From assembly GCF_900129825.1 (NCBI RefSeq), contig NZ_FQWZ01000008.1:161001-225000 (forward strand): a stretch of 64,000 nucleotides of DNA, written 5' to 3'. Of this stretch, positions 10,028 through 18,533 are shown piece after piece. The first letter of the stretch is position 1. Every line of letters starts with the position of its first letter. The stretch is from Hydrocarboniphaga daqingensis (GTDB lineage Bacteria > Pseudomonadota > Gammaproteobacteria > Nevskiales > Nevskiaceae). Both the position numbers and the translations under genes were made by a program. The notes beneath the pieces are model-generated. The model was not told the origin of the DNA and did no database searches. It saw only the letters and a program-made list of their open reading frames with translations.

Positions 10028-11233
10028 ATGAGCCACGATCCTTCGCTGGACCTTCCCGACGCCGAATACGGCTTTGCCACGCTGGGCATTCGTCACGCCG
10101 AGCTGCGTAGCGCCGAGCGTGAACATTCGCCGTCGATGTATCTGACGTCGAGCTTTACGTTCGGCAGCGCCGCCGAAGCGGCGGCGATTTTCTCAGGCGC
10201 GCAAGCCGGCAACATCTACGGCCGCTTTACCAACCCGACCGTGCAGGCCTTCGAGCAGCGCTTGGCGCGACTCGAAGGCGGCGAAAGCTGCGTCGCCACG
10301 GCCAGCGGCATGGCGGCGATCCTGACGCTGGTGCTGACGGTCATGAAGGCCGGCGATCACCTGCTGGTGTCCAACGGCCTGTTCGGTTCGACGATCAATC
10401 TGTTCAACAACTACATCGCCAAACTCGGCATCGAGGTCGGCTACGCCGACCTGACCGACATTGAATCCTGGCGCCGTGGTTTGCAGCCGAATACGCGGCT
10501 GCTGTTCATCGAAACGCCGTCCAATCCACTGACCGAGATTGCCGATATCGCAGCGCTGGCGGAACTCGCTCACGCGCACGGGGCTCAGCTCGCGGTCGAC
10601 AACTGCTTTCTGACGCCGGTCTTCCAACAGCCGCTGAAGCTGGGGGCCGACTACATCATTCATTCGGCGACCAAGTTCATCGACGGACAAGGCCGTTGCC
10701 TCGGTGGTGCGATCGTCGGCGACGCGCAGCGTGTCGGCAAAGACGTGTTCGCGTTCATGCGCACGGCCGGGCCGTGCCTATCGCCGTTCAACGCCTGGGT
10801 TTTTTTGAAGGGCTTGGAAACCTTGGCGGTGCGGATGAGGGCGCACGAGCACAACGCGATGCAGATCGCGCAGTGGCTGCAGCAGCAGCCGCAGGTTGCC
10901 CGCGTTCACTATCCCGGCTTGCCAACGCATCCGCAGCATGAGCTGGCGTTGCGCCAGCAGCGCGGCTTCGGCGCGATCGTGTCGTTCGATGTGCACGGCG
11001 GTCGCGAGGCAGCGTGGAAGCTGATCGACGGCACGCGCCTGTGCTCGATCACGGCCAACCTCGGCGATACCCGTACGACGATCACGCATCCGGCGACCAC
11101 AACGCATGGCCGCATCACGGCCGAGGCGCGTGCCAAGGCCGGCATCGGCGAAAGCCTGGTGCGCTTGTCGATCGGGCTTGAAGATGCGGTTGATCTGATC
11201 AATGACTTGCAGCGCGCAATGCGCTCGCTCTGA
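10028..11233 (+). CDS. metZ: O-succinylhomoserine sulfhydrylase
   Basis: PLP enzyme that forms homocysteine directly from O-succinylhomoserine and sulfide, bypassing cystathionine. It has 401 residues from ATG 10028. A TTG at 10016 would add four residues and has AGGTAG upstream, so it is a real alternative. Cys/Met-metabolism PLP family marks are NIYGRFTNPTVQAFEQRLA, GESCVATASGMAA, the IETPSNPLTEIADI segment, AVDNCFLTPVFQQPL, and HSATKFIDGQGRCLGGA with the PLP lysine. The C terminus has LGDTRTTITHPATTTHGR. Order purF-metZ and the ending FGAIVSFDV fit MetZ rather than MetB. With metE/metR near 40 kb it gives a methionine route by direct sulfhydrylation. Confidence 0.92.
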   Translation: MSHDPSLDLPDAEYGFATLGIRHAELRSAEREHSPSMYLTSSFTFGSAAEAAAIFSGAQAGNIYGRFTNPTVQAFEQRLARLEGGESCVATASGMAAILTLVLTVMKAGDHLLVSNGLFGSTINLFNNYIAKLGIEVGYADLTDIESWRRGLQPNTRLLFIETPSNPLTEIADIAALAELAHAHGAQLAVDNCFLTPVFQQPLKLGADYIIHSATKFIDGQGRCLGGAIVGDAQRVGKDVFAFMRTAGPCLSPFNAWVFLKGLETLAVRMRAHEHNAMQIAQWLQQQPQVARVHYPGLPTHPQHELALRQQRGFGAIVSFDVHGGREAAWKLIDGTRLCSITANLGDTRTTITHPATTTHGRITAEARAKAGIGESLVRLSIGLEDAVDLINDLQRAMRSL

Positions 11234-11244
11234 GGACCTGCAAA

Positions 11245-11628
11245 ATGCTGGATCGTATCTGTCTGATCTTTGTCGTCGCCTGGTTTTTGTTTGGCGGTGC
11301 AGGGCACTTCATCAGCGCGGATTTCTTCATTGGCATTGTGCCGCCGTACATTCCGCGCCCCGAGTGGGTGGTCGCCGTCAGTGGTGTTTTCGAGCTGCTC
11401 GGCGCCGCCGGTTTGCTATATCGGCCGACGCGACGCGCAGCGGCCGTTGGTCTGTTTCTGCTGACGCTGGCGGTAACGCCGGCGAATGTCTACATGTGGC
11501 AAAACCCGCAGCTTTTCCCGCTGTTTCCGCCAGTTCTTCTCGGCGTTCGTCTGCTGGTGCAAGTGGTGTTGCTCGCCGCTATTGCACGCTTGGCATGGTC
11601 ATCACGTCAGATGCGCTCGCTCGCCTGA
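11245..11628 (+). CDS. DoxX-like small membrane protein
   Basis: A 127-residue protein with four hydrophobic segments (about residues 5-22, 42-60, 65-85 and 95-117). The pattern of the DoxX/DUF4267-like family is visible: a first helix ending GGAGHF, then FFIGIVPPYIPRPEWVVAVSGVFELLGAAGLL, where GxxELLGAxGL is the family's most conserved stretch, and TPANVYMWQNP. It starts 11 nt after the metZ stop and may be co-transcribed with it. DoxX proteins are linked to thiosulfate:quinone oxidoreductase or redox-stress complexes in some organisms, but most small members have no known role, so I assign only the family. Confidence 0.75.
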   Translation: MLDRICLIFVVAWFLFGGAGHFISADFFIGIVPPYIPRPEWVVAVSGVFELLGAAGLLYRPTRRAAAVGLFLLTLAVTPANVYMWQNPQLFPLFPPVLLGVRLLVQVVLLAAIARLAWSSRQMRSLA

Positions 11629-11636
11629 ATCGTATC

Positions 11637-11656
11637 CGCTCGCTTTTGCGCGAGCG
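11637..11656. terminator. Hairpin after the DoxX-like gene
   Basis: Perfect 7-bp stem CGCTCGC / GCGAGCG with a 6-nt loop TTTTGC, starting 8 nt after the stop codon. There is no T-tract after the stem, so it may be a weak or Rho-assisted terminator. Confidence 0.35.
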
Positions 11657-11775
11657 ATGATGTCGTGTACAAGGGAGCACGCCGCCGCGTGCCCGTGTAA
11701 GCTTGCGCACCGCAACGCATGCGGCACGAATTGCAGCACCGATCGAAACACCTTTTACGTAATAGGAGATTCAGC

Positions 11776-12069
11776 ATGGCCACCAAGCAAGGCGAAGGCG
11801 CCGCGACCCCGAAAGCCGCTCCCCGCGGCGGTATTTCGCAGACGGTCAAGCCCGACGCCGCACTGGCCGAGATCGTGGGCGCTGACCCGATCACGCGCGC
11901 CGATCTGACCAAGAAGGTCTGGGACTACATCAAGAAGCACGACCTGCAGGACGCCAAGAACCGTCGTGCGATCAATGCCGACGCCAAGCTCAAGCCGGTG
12001 TTCGGTGGCAAGGACCAAGTGACGATGTTCGAGATGACCAAGCTGGTCAACGAACACGTCAGCAAGTAA
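11776..12069 (+). CDS. Small SWIB/MDM2-domain protein
   Basis: A 97-residue basic protein, almost entirely one SWIB domain. A short Lys/Ala/Pro-rich N tail is followed by KPDAALAEIVGADPITRADL, KKVWDYIKKHDLQD, NRRAINADAKLKPVF and TMFEMTKLVNEHV. AGGAG lies 7 nt before the ATG at 11776, which fixes this start over an upstream in-frame ATG at 11719. SWIB domains are known from eukaryotic chromatin remodelling. Stand-alone versions occur in chlamydiae (fused to topoisomerase) and in many proteobacteria, with no settled function; DNA or nucleoid association is inference. It is a single gene between the DoxX-like and DUF455 genes. Confidence 0.88.
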   Translation: MATKQGEGAATPKAAPRGGISQTVKPDAALAEIVGADPITRADLTKKVWDYIKKHDLQDAKNRRAINADAKLKPVFGGKDQVTMFEMTKLVNEHVSK

Positions 12070-12133
12070 GCCTCGCGCCGTACGCTTCGAAAGACGCTGT
12101 AAACCGCATTACGCGCATCGTCTTCGTCGCGAT

Positions 12134-12934
12134 ATGTTCCTGCAGCCGGCGACCGCTCTGAGCGCCATCGACCGGCTGCAGCAGGTGCTGCAGTTGCAAG
12201 ACCCAGCCGATAAATGCGCTGCGGTTGCTTCGCTCGTCATCGACGACGACTCTTTCATTCATCAACCGCGTCAGCGTGTTGCGCCGGGCCGCCCGGAACG
12301 ACTGCAGCTGGTGCGTCCGCGTGACGTACCGATGCGCGGGCTGGGCACGGCAGAAGGGCGCGCTGCGCTCGTTCACGCGGTTGCCCACATCGAATTCAAC
12401 GCGATCAATCTGGCACTCGACGCCTGTCTGAGTTTTGCCGGCATGCCGGCGTCGTACTACGACGACTGGCTCAGCGTGGCACGCGATGAGGCACGACACT
12501 TTGCAATGCTCGCGTCACGCTTGCGCGAGATGGGCCACGACTACGGCGATTTCCCGGCGCACAACGGCCTGTGGGAACAAGCCGAGAAAACCGCAGATGA
12601 CGTCATGGTGCGGATGGCACTCGTGCCGCGCGTGCTGGAAGCGCGTGGCCTGGACGTGACGCCAGGCATGATCGCGCGCCTGCAAGAGGTCAAGGATCAC
12701 GCCACCGCCGCGGTGCTGCGCGTGATTCTCGACGAAGAAGTGCGCCATGTGGCGATCGGCACCCAGTGGTTTCGCTGGTGCTGCGAGCAGCGCGGCCTGG
12801 ACCCGACACCCACCTTTCTGCGCCTGCTGGACGACAGTCAGACCCGGATACGGGCGCCGCTGAACTGGCCGGCGCGTCGCGCGGCGGGGTTCGATCCCGA
12901 TGAGATGCCGGCCGAGCTGATCGCCGGTCACTAG
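12134..12934 (+). CDS. DUF455 family ferritin-like protein
   Basis: A 266-residue helical protein with a ferritin-like di-metal core. Candidate ligand motifs are HIEFNAINLALDA (Glu), SVARDEARHFAML (Glu and His, ExxH type) and ILDEEVRHVAIG (a second ExxH), separated by the long helices expected of a four-helix bundle. Members are sometimes described as MiaE-like or rhamnosyltransferase-associated, but the reaction is not established. It starts 64 nt after the SWIB gene and ends convergent with lpxH. The domain is recognisable and metal binding is likely; the substrate is unknown. Confidence 0.82.
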   Translation: MFLQPATALSAIDRLQQVLQLQDPADKCAAVASLVIDDDSFIHQPRQRVAPGRPERLQLVRPRDVPMRGLGTAEGRAALVHAVAHIEFNAINLALDACLSFAGMPASYYDDWLSVARDEARHFAMLASRLREMGHDYGDFPAHNGLWEQAEKTADDVMVRMALVPRVLEARGLDVTPGMIARLQEVKDHATAAVLRVILDEEVRHVAIGTQWFRWCCEQRGLDPTPTFLRLLDDSQTRIRAPLNWPARRAAGFDPDEMPAELIAGH

Positions 12935-12981
12935 TGCTGCCGTGATGGATTGTCGCGTGGCACTCAGGCGCGCCGGCGAGT

Positions 12982-13707
12982 TCAGTCGGTCAAGCGCAGC
13001 GTTTTTATCGAATCGCGATCGATTACGAGCACTTCGCAGCGATCATCGTGCCAGTCCGGCAGTACGATGCGTAATCCCGGTCGGCCATCGATCTCAAGGC
13101 GATGCTGAGCCGGCCGATGCGTGTGGCCGTGAATCATTTGCGTGACGCCGGCGCTGCGCAGCGCCGCGATCACGGCGCTGGGATTGACGTCCATGATCGC
13201 GCTGCTTTTGCCGGCCTTGGCTTGCTGACTTCCGCGGCGTAAACCACCGGCGATTTGCTCGCGCCAGCGACGCGGCAAATGCGTGAACGCGGTTTGCACG
13301 ACAGGACGATGCGCAAACCAACGCCAGCGCTGATAGCCGACATCGTCGGTGCACCACAGGTCACCGTGCGACAGCAGCCAGGATCGGCCTTCGATCCGGG
13401 CGACGCTGGGGTCGGGCAGCAGGTGCACGCCGCTCTCACGCTCAAAGCGTTCACCCAGCAGAAAATCTCGATTGCCCCGCATCGCGTACAGCGCCACGCC
13501 GCTGCGCGCCAGGCGCGCCAGCGCCGCGATTTCATCGGCATAGACGTCCAGGCCGATGTCATCACCAACCCAGTACTCGAACAGGTCACCGAGCAAGTAC
13601 ACCGCTTGGGCGTTGCGTGCCGGCCCATCGAGCAAGGCCTTGAACTGCTCGCGCAGCGGTGAGGGCTGCGCAGGCAGATGCAGGTCCGACAGCAGCAGCG
13701 TGCTCAT
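12982..13707 (-). CDS. lpxH: UDP-2,3-diacylglucosamine diphosphatase
   Basis: Calcineurin-like phosphoesterase that hydrolyses UDP-2,3-diacylglucosamine to lipid X on the cytosolic face of the inner membrane, the fourth step of lipid A synthesis. At 241 residues it is a normal LpxH length. Metal-site motifs run in order: SDLHLP, GDLFEYWVGDD, MRGNRDFLLG, LLSHGDLWC and MIHGHTHRPA. Its presence shows a Gram-negative with the LpxH (not LpxI) pathway. It is the last gene of a minus-strand run dusA-PPIase-ppiB-lpxH, 40 nt after ppiB; the ppiB-lpxH neighbourhood is common in gammaproteobacteria. Confidence 0.95.
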   Translation of the reverse strand: MSTLLLSDLHLPAQPSPLREQFKALLDGPARNAQAVYLLGDLFEYWVGDDIGLDVYADEIAALARLARSGVALYAMRGNRDFLLGERFERESGVHLLPDPSVARIEGRSWLLSHGDLWCTDDVGYQRWRWFAHRPVVQTAFTHLPRRWREQIAGGLRRGSQQAKAGKSSAIMDVNPSAVIAALRSAGVTQMIHGHTHRPAQHRLEIDGRPGLRIVLPDWHDDRCEVLVIDRDSIKTLRLTD

Positions 13708-13747
13708 GCTCGCGATCGCGGTCGGGCCTGCGCCTGCAAGTCGGACC

Positions 13748-14260
13748 TCAGATCAGCGTGGCCGACGTGATGATGATCTGGGTCACCGGCACGTCGCGGC
13801 CAAACGGACGGGCCGAGCCGGTCGGTGTGTTGGCGATCTGATCGACGACGTCGAGCCCTTCGGTCACGGCGCCGAACACCGCATAGCCCCAGCCGTCCTG
13901 TCCCGGATAGTCGAGAAAGTCGTTGTCGCCATGATTGATGAAGAACTGGCTCGACGCGGAGTGCGGCTCGCCGGTGCGCGCCATCGCGATCGTGCCGCGC
14001 TTGTTCTTCAAGCCGTTCTTGGCTTCGTTCTGGATCGGCGCGCGCGTGCGCTTCTGGTTGTATTCGGCGTCATAGCCGCCGCCCTGGATCATGAAGCCCT
14101 TGATCACGCGGTGGAACACCAGGCCGTCGTAGTGGCCGGCCTTTACGTATTCGACGAAGTTGGCGACGGTCTTGGGTGCCTTCTCGGCGTCCAGCGACAG
14201 CGTGATGTTGCCGGCGGAGGTGCTCAGCAGCACGCGAACGGGGGTGGCGGTGTCGGTCAT
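13748..14260 (-). CDS. ppiB: Peptidyl-prolyl cis-trans isomerase, cytosolic cyclophilin
   Basis: A 170-residue cyclophilin without a signal peptide, so it should act in the cytosol on proline isomerisation during folding. Cyclophilin core motifs are present: TVANFVEYVKAGHYDGLVFH, RVIKGFMIQGGGYD with the catalytic-type Arg and Phe, NGLKNKRGTIAMAR, ASSQFFINHGDND and GYAVFGAVTEGLDVVDQI. It lies 40 nt after a second, exported cyclophilin gene to which it is clearly related, and upstream of lpxH. Confidence 0.95.
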   Translation of the reverse strand: MTDTATPVRVLLSTSAGNITLSLDAEKAPKTVANFVEYVKAGHYDGLVFHRVIKGFMIQGGGYDAEYNQKRTRAPIQNEAKNGLKNKRGTIAMARTGEPHSASSQFFINHGDNDFLDYPGQDGWGYAVFGAVTEGLDVVDQIANTPTGSARPFGRDVPVTQIIITSATLI

Positions 14261-14300
14261 CGTATAGCTCAGGTTGGGTTGTTGAATGCGGCGGCGCGCG

Positions 14301-14939
14301 TCAGCGCATCACGGCGGACAGTTGCGTGGCTTTCATGATCACCACCGGCTGCTGCGGTACATCGGTCGGAAACGGACCGCCGCGACCGGTCGGAATCGCG
14401 GCGATCTTGTCGACGACGTCCATGCCGCTGACGACGCGCCCGAACACCGTGTAGCCCCAGCCGTCGGGGTTGGGCGAATCGAGCATGCCGTTGTCGACCA
14501 GGTTGATATAGAACTCGCTGGTGCCGGAGTGAGGGCGCGCATCACGTGCCAGTGCGATCGATCCGCGCAGGTTCTTCAAGCCGTTGTCGGCTTCATTGGG
14601 CGTGCCGGGGCCGGCCTCGCGATGCTCGAAGCGCGTGTCGTAGCCACCGGCCTGCGCCATGAAGCCGGCAATCACGCGATGAAAGATCAGCCCGTCGTAG
14701 AAACCGCGATTAACGTAGCCGATGAAGTTCGCCACCGTCTTCGGTGCGCGGACGGGGTCGAGCTCGACGACGATGTCGCCTTGTGTGGTGCGCAGTTGCA
14801 CGCGCGGCAAGGCGGCGGCCGGCGCGGTGGTGGCCGGGACGGCTGTCGTCGGGGCGTTGGCCGCATCGACGCGCAACGTGATCGACGACAGCAGCAGTGC
14901 GGACAGCAGCAGATTGCGGATCATGGCGGGGGCGTTCAT
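14301..14939 (-). CDS. ppiA: Exported cyclophilin-type peptidyl-prolyl isomerase
   Basis: A second cyclophilin of about 212 residues, with an N-terminal hydrophobic segment (MIRNLLLSALLLSSITL) predicted to export it to the periplasm. An Ala/Thr/Pro-rich linker precedes the domain. Catalytic-region motifs are GFYDGLIFHRVIAGFMAQAGG, NGLKNLRGSIALARD, TSEFYINLVDN and GYTVFGRVVSGMDVVDKI. The Gln-to-Glu change in the SxFxIN motif region (TSEFYIN) should be compared with characterised PpiA proteins. ATG 14939 or ATG 14924 could be the start; the upstream GTG at 14978 overlaps the dusA stop. The symbol is by analogy with E. coli PpiA and orthology is not proven. Confidence 0.88.
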   Translation of the reverse strand: MNAPAMIRNLLLSALLLSSITLRVDAANAPTTAVPATTAPAAALPRVQLRTTQGDIVVELDPVRAPKTVANFIGYVNRGFYDGLIFHRVIAGFMAQAGGYDTRFEHREAGPGTPNEADNGLKNLRGSIALARDARPHSGTSEFYINLVDNGMLDSPNPDGWGYTVFGRVVSGMDVVDKIAAIPTGRGGPFPTDVPQQPVVIMKATQLSAVMR

Positions 14940-14943
14940 TGCG

Positions 14944-14965
14944 AGCCGGGCAGCGATGCCCGGCT
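14944..14965. other. 9-bp perfect hairpin between dusA and the exported cyclophilin
   Basis: Arms AGCCGGGCA (14944-14952) and TGCCCGGCT (14957-14965) close a 4-nt loop that reads GCGA on the plus strand (a GNRA-type tetraloop) and TCGC on the transcribed minus strand. It lies 13 nt past the dusA stop and 5 nt before the cyclophilin ATG at 14939, so it could occlude translation start or act as a processing or partial termination site. Confidence 0.45.
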
Positions 14966-14977
14966 GAGGGGAGCGCA

Positions 14978-16054
14978 TTATGCCGCGACCGACGTGGACT
15001 CGGCGCTGCCCGCGACCGGGATCGCGTCGAGCAACACGTCGATGCCGGCACCGGGTGCATGGGCCCGCTCCGACAGCAGGCGACGAAATTGCCGGCCGCC
15101 GGGCTGACCCCGATACAAGCCCAGCAGATGCCGCGTGATGTGCTTCAGCGGCGTGCCCGAGGCCAGCTGGCGTTCCACATACGGGCGATAGGCCTGCAGC
15201 ACCGCTTCACGGCTCGGCAGTTGCAGCGCGGCGTCGTCGCATTCTGTTGCGGCTGCGTCACCGGCCGCCGCGCGCGCGGTGTGCGTGAACAGCGCCGCGT
15301 CCATCGCCGCCAGTGAATACGGGTTCTCGTAGGCTTCGCGACCGATCATCACACCGTCGACCTGCAACAAGTGTTGCCGACATTGCTCGACGCTGCGGAT
15401 GCCGCCATTGATGACCACGGTCAGCTGGGGAAATTCTTGCTTGAGCCGGTACACATGCTCATAGGTCAGCGGTGGGATTTCGCGGTTTTCGCGAGGCGAC
15501 AAGCCCTGCAGCCAGGCCTTGCGCGCGTGCACGATGAACACCGTGCAGCCGGCAGCGGCCACCGTTTCGACGAAGTGCTTCATGAACGCGTAGTCCTCGC
15601 AGTCGTCGACGCCGATGCGGTGCTTGACCGTCACCGGCAGATCGGTGGCGCGGCGCATCGCTGCGACCGACGCGGCGACGCGCTGCGGATCTCGCATCAG
15701 GCAGGCGCCGAAGCTGCCTTCCTGCACCCGGTCCGACGGGCAGCCGCAGTTCAGATTCACTTCGTCGTATTGCCAGGTCGCGGCCAGCTCGGCGCAGCGC
15801 GCCAGCGCCTCCGGGTCTGAGCCGCCGAGCTGCAGCGCCAGCGGATGCTCGCTGGCGTCGTAGCGCAGGTGCCGCGCCACGTCGCCGTGCAGCAGTGCGC
15901 CGGTCGTCACCATCTCGGTGTACAGCAAGGCGTTGGGCGCCAGCAGTCTATGAAAGCTCCGGCAATGCGTGTCCGTCCAATCCATCATCGGGGCGACGCA
16001 CAAGCGGTGCAGGGCAGGGGCGGCGGGCGGTGGCGCCGCGTTGGGAGTTGTCAT
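14978..16054 (-). CDS. dusA: tRNA-dihydrouridine(20/20a) synthase DusA
   Basis: FMN enzyme that reduces uridines 20/20a in the tRNA D-loop. It has 358 residues from ATG 16054; an in-frame start 15 nt upstream is possible. The TIM-barrel N terminus has LCVAPMMDWTDTHCR, then YTEMVTTGALLHGD and QLGGSDPEAL. NLNCGCPSDRVQEGSFGACL carries the catalytic cysteine, followed by VKHRIGVDD, FIVHARKAWLQGLSPRENRE (the AWLxGLSPKENR signature is typical of DusA rather than DusB or DusC) and GGIRS and GRxAYENPY. It is divergent from the nitroreductase gene. A second Dus paralogue, DusC, is at 41.8 kb. Confidence 0.96.
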   Translation of the reverse strand: MTTPNAAPPPAAPALHRLCVAPMMDWTDTHCRSFHRLLAPNALLYTEMVTTGALLHGDVARHLRYDASEHPLALQLGGSDPEALARCAELAATWQYDEVNLNCGCPSDRVQEGSFGACLMRDPQRVAASVAAMRRATDLPVTVKHRIGVDDCEDYAFMKHFVETVAAAGCTVFIVHARKAWLQGLSPRENREIPPLTYEHVYRLKQEFPQLTVVINGGIRSVEQCRQHLLQVDGVMIGREAYENPYSLAAMDAALFTHTARAAAGDAAATECDDAALQLPSREAVLQAYRPYVERQLASGTPLKHITRHLLGLYRGQPGGRQFRRLLSERAHAPGAGIDVLLDAIPVAGSAESTSVAA

Positions 16055-16214
16055 CGAGATACACACCACGGAAGCAGGCGGATCGCTCCGCCCCGGTCGG
16101 TTCGGCGCTCAGTGTCGCATAGCGCCGGTGCCGGCCCTATGGCCGCGCCTACGGCGCAACACGCGTTCAGCTCGATCCCCGATAATCCGGGCAGACCCTC
16201 CGGAGCGTTATTCG

Positions 16215-16784
16215 ATGATCAAAGGCAGCCAGACCCGTACCGCCGACCACGCAGTCGAGCCGTTGTTCGTCGACCGCTGGTCGCCCCGCGCGATGTCGGG
16301 TGAGGCGATCGAGCCCGCGCAGCTGATGCGCTTGTTCGAGGCCGCACGCTGGGCGCCGTCCGCAATGAATGCGCAGCCCTGGCGTTTGCTGTATGCGCGC
16401 CGCGATACCCAGCAGTGGCCGCTGTTCTTTGACCTGCTGGTGCCGGCCAACCAGCTGTGGGTGTCTCAGGCTGCTGCGCTGGTGCTGATCGTGTCCGACA
16501 AGGCGCAGGGCACCCACAGCTTCGACACCGGCGCGGCGTGGCAGAACCTCGCACTGCAGGGCATGGCGCAGGGCTTGGTCGTGCACGGCATGGCCGGTTT
16601 CGACTACGCGGCCGCTGCGACCCGCTTGCAGATTCCCGAAGGCTTCAAGGTCGAGGCGATGGTCGCGATCGGCAAGCCGGGGCCGCTGAGCGCACTGCCG
16701 GAAAAGCTGCAGTCACGCGAATCGCCGAGCCCGCGGCGTCCGCTGTCCGAGACGATCTGCGAAGGCGTATTCACGTTCCAGTAG
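16215..16784 (+). CDS. Nitroreductase-family FMN oxidoreductase
   Basis: A 189-residue protein of the nitroreductase fold. Motifs are DRWSPRAMSGEAI, LFEAARWAPSAMNAQPWRLL (the FMN-phosphate Arg/Ser and Asn-x-Gln-Pro-Trp signature) and the VLIVSDKAQGTHSFDTGAAWQNLALQG helix contributing to the dimer interface, then MVAIGKPG near the C terminus. Family members reduce nitroaromatics, quinones or enones with NAD(P)H; the natural substrate here is unknown. ATG 16215 is chosen because the upstream open frame (to 15969) has no family similarity and overlaps dusA. It is convergent with the alkylsulfatase-like gene. Confidence 0.88.
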   Translation: MIKGSQTRTADHAVEPLFVDRWSPRAMSGEAIEPAQLMRLFEAARWAPSAMNAQPWRLLYARRDTQQWPLFFDLLVPANQLWVSQAAALVLIVSDKAQGTHSFDTGAAWQNLALQGMAQGLVVHGMAGFDYAAAATRLQIPEGFKVEAMVAIGKPGPLSALPEKLQSRESPSPRRPLSETICEGVFTFQ

Positions 16785-16814
16785 TGTCGTCGGCACTGCG
16801 CGGCGGCTGCATAC

Positions 16815-18533
16815 TCATTGCGGCTCGAACAGCTGCATAAAGCGGACGAAGTCGAGCTTGCTGCCGCGCTCCATGTCGAAGTCTCTGGCGATCGCCATGG
16901 CCGGGCTGCGCAGCCCGGCCAGTGTTTCCTTGAACACCTGCGTCGGCACGCGCACTTGCAGCGCCACGTCGTCGGCAATGCCCGCCTGCAGTTCGCTGAC
17001 GCCGCGCCGCACGGTATAGGTGTAGCGCGCATCGGGGTCGGTGAAGATCAGGCCGACGCGGATCACTTGGTCGAGCGTGTCTTCGGCGTGCAGGTTCACC
17101 GCCATGCCGTCGAAGAACACACGCAGTGGCATGCCGGCCAGCATCGCGGCGCTCGGCTTGCCTTCGCGTCGCGGCACGCTGAAGTCGCCGGCCAAGGTAT
17201 GCGCGCTGGTGTAGTACCAGTCGCGCGCGGGTGGGTTGGTTTCGGCGTCGGCCAGCGCACGCAGCGCGGCGATCCGCGCATCACGCGCGGCAGCGTGCTG
17301 CGGCGCCACGCGCAGTGCATAGCCGCTCAGTTGTAGCGCCCACTGCCAGTCTTTTGCCTCGATGGCGGCTGTGATCTGCCGGTCGACCGCCTCGAGCCCG
17401 CCTGCGAGCGCGACGATCCGCTGTGCTTGCGCATCGGGCGGCAGCGGTTGCAGCTCGGCCGGGTCGCCGCTGTACCACCCGAGATTGCCGGCAAAGATCG
17501 ACTTGGCGCTCCACGACGGCTTGCCATAGAACGGCTGCAAGTACGGCGATGCCGCCAGATGTGGCGGCAGTTGCAGCTGCTGGGCGATCTCATCCGGCAG
17601 CAGGCCACGGTTCATCAAGCGCAGCGTCTGGTCGTGAACGTAGCGGATCGCGTCGCGGTAGTCGGTCAGCACGCTGGCGATCGGGTCGGCGCCGCTCAAG
17701 GGTCGTGAATGGCTCGGCACCAGGTAGCGCGGCTGCAGCGCGCGCATCGCATCCAGCGAAGCCGCCCAGCGCTTCGGATCGCGATACCGCGTGCCGCGGA
17801 TCGTGTACAGGTTTGGAAATGCCTTGTAGAAGTTGTCGCCGCACAGCAACACGCCGCGCTGCGGCAGCCATACCAGAATCTGGTCATCCGTTTCGCCGGG
17901 CGCGTGGCGCAGTTGCAAGTCGATGCCGGCGATCCGCAGGTCGAGTTGTTCGCCGAACGTCTGGGTCGGGCGCACCGTATCGAGCGTGGACTCGGCGTCC
18001 AAGTTCAGAAAGCCGCCGATGCCGATGTTGACGCGCTCGCCTTGCGGCAGCTTGGTGCCGTACATGTGCAGCGAGCGCTGCGTGATGACCGGCTGCAACT
18101 CGCTGGCGAGTTGGTCCATGTGGGCGCCGACGTCATCGTGGGCGATCACCGCAACGCCCGGCCCGGCGAACTCGGCGGCGCCACCGATATGGTCGGGGTG
18201 AGAGTGCGTGTAGATCACGGCCTTGATCGGCTTGCGGCTGATCGCGGCGAACTCGGCATGCACCTGTGCGGCGGCCTGACGGGATTCCATCGTGTCGACG
18301 ATCACCAGGCCGTCGTCGCCTTCCAGCAGGATCGAATTGGCGATGCCGTAGCCGATCGCGACCCAGACGCCATCGGTGACCTTGATCACCTCGCGGCGAA
18401 ACTCGGCGCTGTGTTCGGTCAGCGCCTCTGGGCTCGGTGCATCGACCGCCGCTGCCGGCGCTGCACCGCGCTCGCAAGCGGCAAGCATCACACACAGGCT
18501 GGCCGTCAGCGTGGCTGTCAGCATCGACTTCAT
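16815..18533 (-). CDS. Alkyl/aryl sulfatase-like metallo-beta-lactamase-fold lipoprotein
   Basis: A 572-residue exported protein with a lipobox (MLAACER) at about residue 20. The MBL domain has VIVDTMESR, YTHSHPDHIGGAAEFAG (HxHxDH zinc site), the LRHAPGETDDQILVWLPQRGVLLCGDNFYKAFPNLYTIRGTRYRD segment, and LVPSHSRPLSG with a later His ligand. These are hallmarks of the SdsA1/Pseudomonas and yeast BDS1-type alkylsulfatases. A central helical dimerisation region and a C-terminal SCP2-like lipid-binding domain (about 440-570) follow. It is somewhat shorter than SdsA1. Predicted activity is Zn-dependent hydrolysis of alkyl sulfate esters outside the cytosol. It is the last gene of an eleven-gene minus-strand run and overlaps the preceding GST-like gene by 4 nt. 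Confidence 0.85.
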   Translation of the reverse strand: MKSMLTATLTASLCVMLAACERGAAPAAAVDAPSPEALTEHSAEFRREVIKVTDGVWVAIGYGIANSILLEGDDGLVIVDTMESRQAAAQVHAEFAAISRKPIKAVIYTHSHPDHIGGAAEFAGPGVAVIAHDDVGAHMDQLASELQPVITQRSLHMYGTKLPQGERVNIGIGGFLNLDAESTLDTVRPTQTFGEQLDLRIAGIDLQLRHAPGETDDQILVWLPQRGVLLCGDNFYKAFPNLYTIRGTRYRDPKRWAASLDAMRALQPRYLVPSHSRPLSGADPIASVLTDYRDAIRYVHDQTLRLMNRGLLPDEIAQQLQLPPHLAASPYLQPFYGKPSWSAKSIFAGNLGWYSGDPAELQPLPPDAQAQRIVALAGGLEAVDRQITAAIEAKDWQWALQLSGYALRVAPQHAAARDARIAALRALADAETNPPARDWYYTSAHTLAGDFSVPRREGKPSAAMLAGMPLRVFFDGMAVNLHAEDTLDQVIRVGLIFTDPDARYTYTVRRGVSELQAGIADDVALQVRVPTQVFKETLAGLRSPAMAIARDFDMERGSKLDFVRFMQLFEPQ

